Assembly (NCBI RefSeq): GCF_002953135.1 | Contig: NZ_CP026372.1 | Location: 1,364,001-1,428,000 of the forward strand | Origin: Sphingobium sp. SCG-1 | Lineage (GTDB): Bacteria; Pseudomonadota; Alphaproteobacteria; Sphingomonadales; Sphingomonadaceae | Length of the DNA: 64,000 bases | Reading direction: 5' to 3' | Shown here: piece by piece, positions 61,618 to 64,000 of the stretch | Layout: every line of letters starts with the position of its first letter | Numbering within the stretch: position 1 is the first letter of the stretch | Notes under the pieces: model-generated | The model's database searches: none | Seen by the model: the letters and a program-made list of their open reading frames with translations, nothing else | Told to the model about the DNA's origin: nothing | Made by a program: the position numbers and the translations under genes

Positions 61618-62454
61618 TCAGTTCTGTTCGGCGCCCCTTGTCAGCCTCTCGTGCTTCATCCCTCCCTCTTTTATCAGGGATGGTTGGTCGTCCTTCAAAT
61701 TGACCCCGGACAGCTGCAAACGAAACGCCTGCTTGATGAGCCGCGCCAAAGACGCCGCCGCCACATCCTGCGGTGTCCCGCCGCGGCCGTGGATATTGGA
61801 TATACAGTTTCGCTCCGAATCCCTCCGACCACGTTGCGGCGCAAAGGTGAGATAGATCCCAAGGCTGTCCGCGATCGTAAGGCCTGGCCGCTCCCCGATG
61901 ATCATCACGCTAAGGGCCGCATTTAGGCGCTCACCTATCGGATCTGCCAATGCCACCCGAGCCTGCTCGGCAAGAATGACGGGACCGATTGCGAAGTCCG
62001 ATAGCTGGGCGATGCAGGCTTTGACCAGCGACGCACCCCTATCCTCAACGGCTTTCGCGGAGAGGCCATCGCCAACGATGAAAAGGATGTCGCAGCTCTC
62101 GTCAGACGGCAGTCCCGCGAGAGAAACTTCGGACAGCTGCCGCCCCAGATCGGGCCGGCGCAGATAGGTCGCACGATCTGCGGCCGCGCTGCGCACGTGC
62201 AGGACGGGCAGGGGCGCAAGTTCCAGCGCTAGGGATTTCGTATCAAGGCCCGACTGAACCGCGTCGCGCGCGCGCGCGTGCGCTAACTGAAAGTCGAGCA
62301 GCGCATCGAGAGGGGGGACTGCACCCACCCGGCCCAGCCCGATCCGGGCGGGGGTCGCGTCACGCAGCCTGCGCCAGAATTCCTCCTGCTCCTGTGCCTC
62401 GGACGGAATGAGGCTGGCGCTAGGCTCCGATCGTTCCCCCATAGCGCGCGTCAC
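61618..62454 (-). CDS. eutC: Ethanolamine ammonia-lyase small subunit
   Basis: Small subunit of the adenosylcobalamin enzyme that splits ethanolamine into acetaldehyde and ammonia. The 278 residues show the expected ARIGLGRVGAVPPLDALLDFQLAHARARDAV start, the cobalamin-contacting FIVGDGLSAKAV, and SVMIIGERPGL. Its ATG overlaps the eutB stop by ATGA. The C-terminus (after about 250) is a polar tail. Confidence 0.95.
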   Translation of the reverse strand: MTRAMGERSEPSASLIPSEAQEQEEFWRRLRDATPARIGLGRVGAVPPLDALLDFQLAHARARDAVQSGLDTKSLALELAPLPVLHVRSAAADRATYLRRPDLGRQLSEVSLAGLPSDESCDILFIVGDGLSAKAVEDRGASLVKACIAQLSDFAIGPVILAEQARVALADPIGERLNAALSVMIIGERPGLTIADSLGIYLTFAPQRGRRDSERNCISNIHGRGGTPQDVAAASLARLIKQAFRLQLSGVNLKDDQPSLIKEGGMKHERLTRGAEQN

Positions 62455-63818
62455 CGAAGCCGGCGGGCTGGCGGCGATCCGGCCTGAGCCCGTATCGCGC
62501 CCAGCGGTCCCACAACGCCCATCCTTTCGAGCCAGTCTTCAAACTCGGGCGCCGCGCGCACGCCGAGCTGTTCGCGAAGGAACACAGCGTCATGGTTCGA
62601 CAGGCTTTGATAGCCCAGCATGATGTCGTCGCTTCCTGGGACGGCGATGAGAAATGTGCACCCCGCGAGCGTCAGCACCGTCATCAAAATGTCCATGTCA
62701 TCCTGATCGGCTTCAGCATGGTTGGTATAACAAGCGTCGCAACCCATTGGCAGCCCCAGCAGCTTGCCGCAAAAATGATCTTCCAAGGCCGCCCTGATGA
62801 TTTGCTTCCCGTCGTACAGATATTCCGGCCCGATAAAACCGACCACCGTGTTCACCAGGAGCGGGGAAAACGTGCGTGCGACGGCATATGCCCGCGTTTC
62901 CATGGTTTGCTGATCCACGCCGTGGTGGGCGTCCGCAGAAAGCGCCGCGCCCTGGCCAGTTTCGAAATACATGACGTTTTGTTCACCGCGTCTCAGGGCA
63001 AGGGCGGCCTCCTGCGCCTCACGAAGGATTCCAAGATCCACGCCAAAACCCCGGTTGGCCATTTCGCTTCCCGCGATAGATTGAAAAACAAGATCGACCG
63101 GCGCCCGTCGGTTCATCATCTCAATCGCATTGGTGACATGCGTGAGAACGCATGTCTGTGTGGGTATATCATAGCTGTCGCGAAGTTCGTCGAGCATCTG
63201 GAGAATTGCGATCGCGTTCGGCACGTTGTCGGTCGCCGGATTGACCCCGATCACCGCGTCGCCGACACCGTAGAGAAGACCATCGAGGACACTGGCCGCT
63301 ATCCCCTCGAGATCGTCTGCCGGGTGGTTTGGCTGCAAACGCGTCGACAGGCGGCCCTCAAGGCCGATGGTCGATCGAAACGCCGTGACCACATTGCATT
63401 TGCTGCCGACCGCAATGAGGTCCTGATTTCGCATCAGCTTTGACACGGCCGCGACCATCTCGGGGGTCAGGCCAGCCGAGACTTTCGCAAGATCATCCGT
63501 CGATGTGTCGGAGTGCAGCAGCCAGTCCCGCAACTCCCCAACGGTCAATGAAGCCACTGTCGAATAGGCGGCCTGATCATGGCTGTCTATGATGAGCCTA
63601 GTGACTTCATCGTCTTCGTACGGCACGACCGTTTCATTGAGGAACGTGTTAAGCGGAAGGTCCGCGAGAATATCGCGGGCCGCGATGCGTTCGGTGGCGC
63701 TCCTCGCCGCAATCCCGGCAAGCTCGTCACCCGAGCGCGGCGGTGAAGCCGCGCCTAAGACCTGACGCAGATCGACAAAATTATGCCGCTCTCCGCCAAG
63801 ATCGCATCGATACTTCAA
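62451..63818 (-). CDS. eutB: Ethanolamine ammonia-lyase large subunit
   Basis: Catalytic TIM-barrel subunit, 455 residues, complete. Features include PYEDDEVTRLIIDS, ARLQPNHPADD, GDAVIGVNPATDNV, YFETGQGAALSA, GFIGPEYLYDGKQIIRAGL-like and CYTNHAEADQDD. The start is TTG at 63818 with GGAG 8 bases upstream. The reactivase EutA and microcompartment shell genes are not in view. The product acetaldehyde needs a dehydrogenase that this operon does not encode. Confidence 0.96.
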   Translation of the reverse strand: MKYRCDLGGERHNFVDLRQVLGAASPPRSGDELAGIAARSATERIAARDILADLPLNTFLNETVVPYEDDEVTRLIIDSHDQAAYSTVASLTVGELRDWLLHSDTSTDDLAKVSAGLTPEMVAAVSKLMRNQDLIAVGSKCNVVTAFRSTIGLEGRLSTRLQPNHPADDLEGIAASVLDGLLYGVGDAVIGVNPATDNVPNAIAILQMLDELRDSYDIPTQTCVLTHVTNAIEMMNRRAPVDLVFQSIAGSEMANRGFGVDLGILREAQEAALALRRGEQNVMYFETGQGAALSADAHHGVDQQTMETRAYAVARTFSPLLVNTVVGFIGPEYLYDGKQIIRAALEDHFCGKLLGLPMGCDACYTNHAEADQDDMDILMTVLTLAGCTFLIAVPGSDDIMLGYQSLSNHDAVFLREQLGVRAAPEFEDWLERMGVVGPLGAIRAQAGSPPARRLR

Positions 63819-64000
63819 TGGGCGATCTCCACGTCAACAGACAGTATCCAAAGGGCGTACCCCGGCTCGCCTCGCCATAACAGATGGCAAAATCATGGCC
63901 GCGATATGCGCAGGGGATCGCGGCCCCGCCTCTCACCGCGTGGTTGATTGTCAGCCCCGCCCCCGCGGCGGGAGGGCGAAGCAGAAATGCTCCCAGGAGC
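63781..64000 (-). other. Upstream region of eutB with an open frame of doubtful reality
   Basis: A minus-strand frame is open from the window edge to a TAA at 63781, passing 38 bases into eutB. It reads TINHAVRGGAAIPCAYRGHD and so on, and I do not recognise it. It could be the end of an upstream gene coupled to eutB, or chance. Otherwise this stretch should hold the eutB ribosome binding site (GGAG) and leader. Confidence 0.25.

Noticed and set aside
63781..64000. Gene end upstream of eutB on the minus strand
   Set aside because: The frame has only modest codon bias, no recognisable family and no visible start, so it is listed as doubtful and not as a CDS.

Overview
The window is a chromosomal segment of an alphaproteobacterium, most likely a member of the Sphingomonadaceae. 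This is inferred from protein features and gene content: GC-rich coding sequence, the amidase / PBP1A / release factor 2 run next to a long-tailed RNase E, an RlmN-type protein, a HAD-UbiA fusion, and small Sphingomonas-like outer membrane proteins. No rRNA operon, CRISPR array, complete insertion sequence or prophage is visible. One tRNA gene (Gln, anticodon CUG) is present.

Positions 1 to about 42,600 look like core genome. From the left they hold: prfB (cut by the window edge), mrcA and a cell-wall amidase on the minus strand; rne; an envelope operon of an M48/TPR protease, a DsbA-like oxidoreductase and a beta-barrel protein, coupled by ATGA overlaps; rlmE and ppx; tRNA-Gln; an operon of HAD-UbiA, a small EamA/SMR-like protein and a polytopic membrane protein that suggests lipid-linked sugar chemistry; a small outer membrane protein; a TelA/XpaC pair; typA; cfa; a molybdopterin oxidoreductase with its cytochrome b; rlmN; dnaN; a dicarboxylate-type symporter; a second small outer membrane protein; a dnaJ-like / brkB / fabI / aroC operon; pdxH and a CDF transporter; phzF; an MFS / cysK / SleB-hydrolase operon; and a DUF885 lipoprotein. 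Three copies of a ~100-bp inverted-repeat element sit between genes here.

At about 42,800 the character changes. A radC gene has lost its 5' part and abuts a small AlpA-type DNA-binding gene. After it comes an accessory region that runs to the window end. Its first part (43.8-53.3 kb) is an electrophile-stress set: old yellow enzyme, YcaC-like hydrolase, an SDR with an altered catalytic residue, Rrf2 regulator, thioredoxin-reductase-like flavoprotein, esterase, two LysR regulators and glutathione-dependent formaldehyde dehydrogenase. Several members are broken: a glutathione transferase with several frameshifts, a frameshifted VOC protein, and an fghA reduced to its first codons. The formaldehyde operon frmA-VOC-fghA has therefore decayed to its first gene.

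The last part (53.3-64 kb) is catabolic: a GntR-controlled set of an Ldh-type dehydrogenase, iron alcohol dehydrogenase, aldehyde dehydrogenase and GPH-type transporter, then a TetR regulator and an ethanolamine operon (eutB-eutC-permease) with no microcompartment genes in view.

The observation I find newest is a shared palindrome, TGACA-N5-TGTCA, about 90 bp upstream of the start codons of both small outer membrane protein genes. It points to a common regulator that I cannot name.
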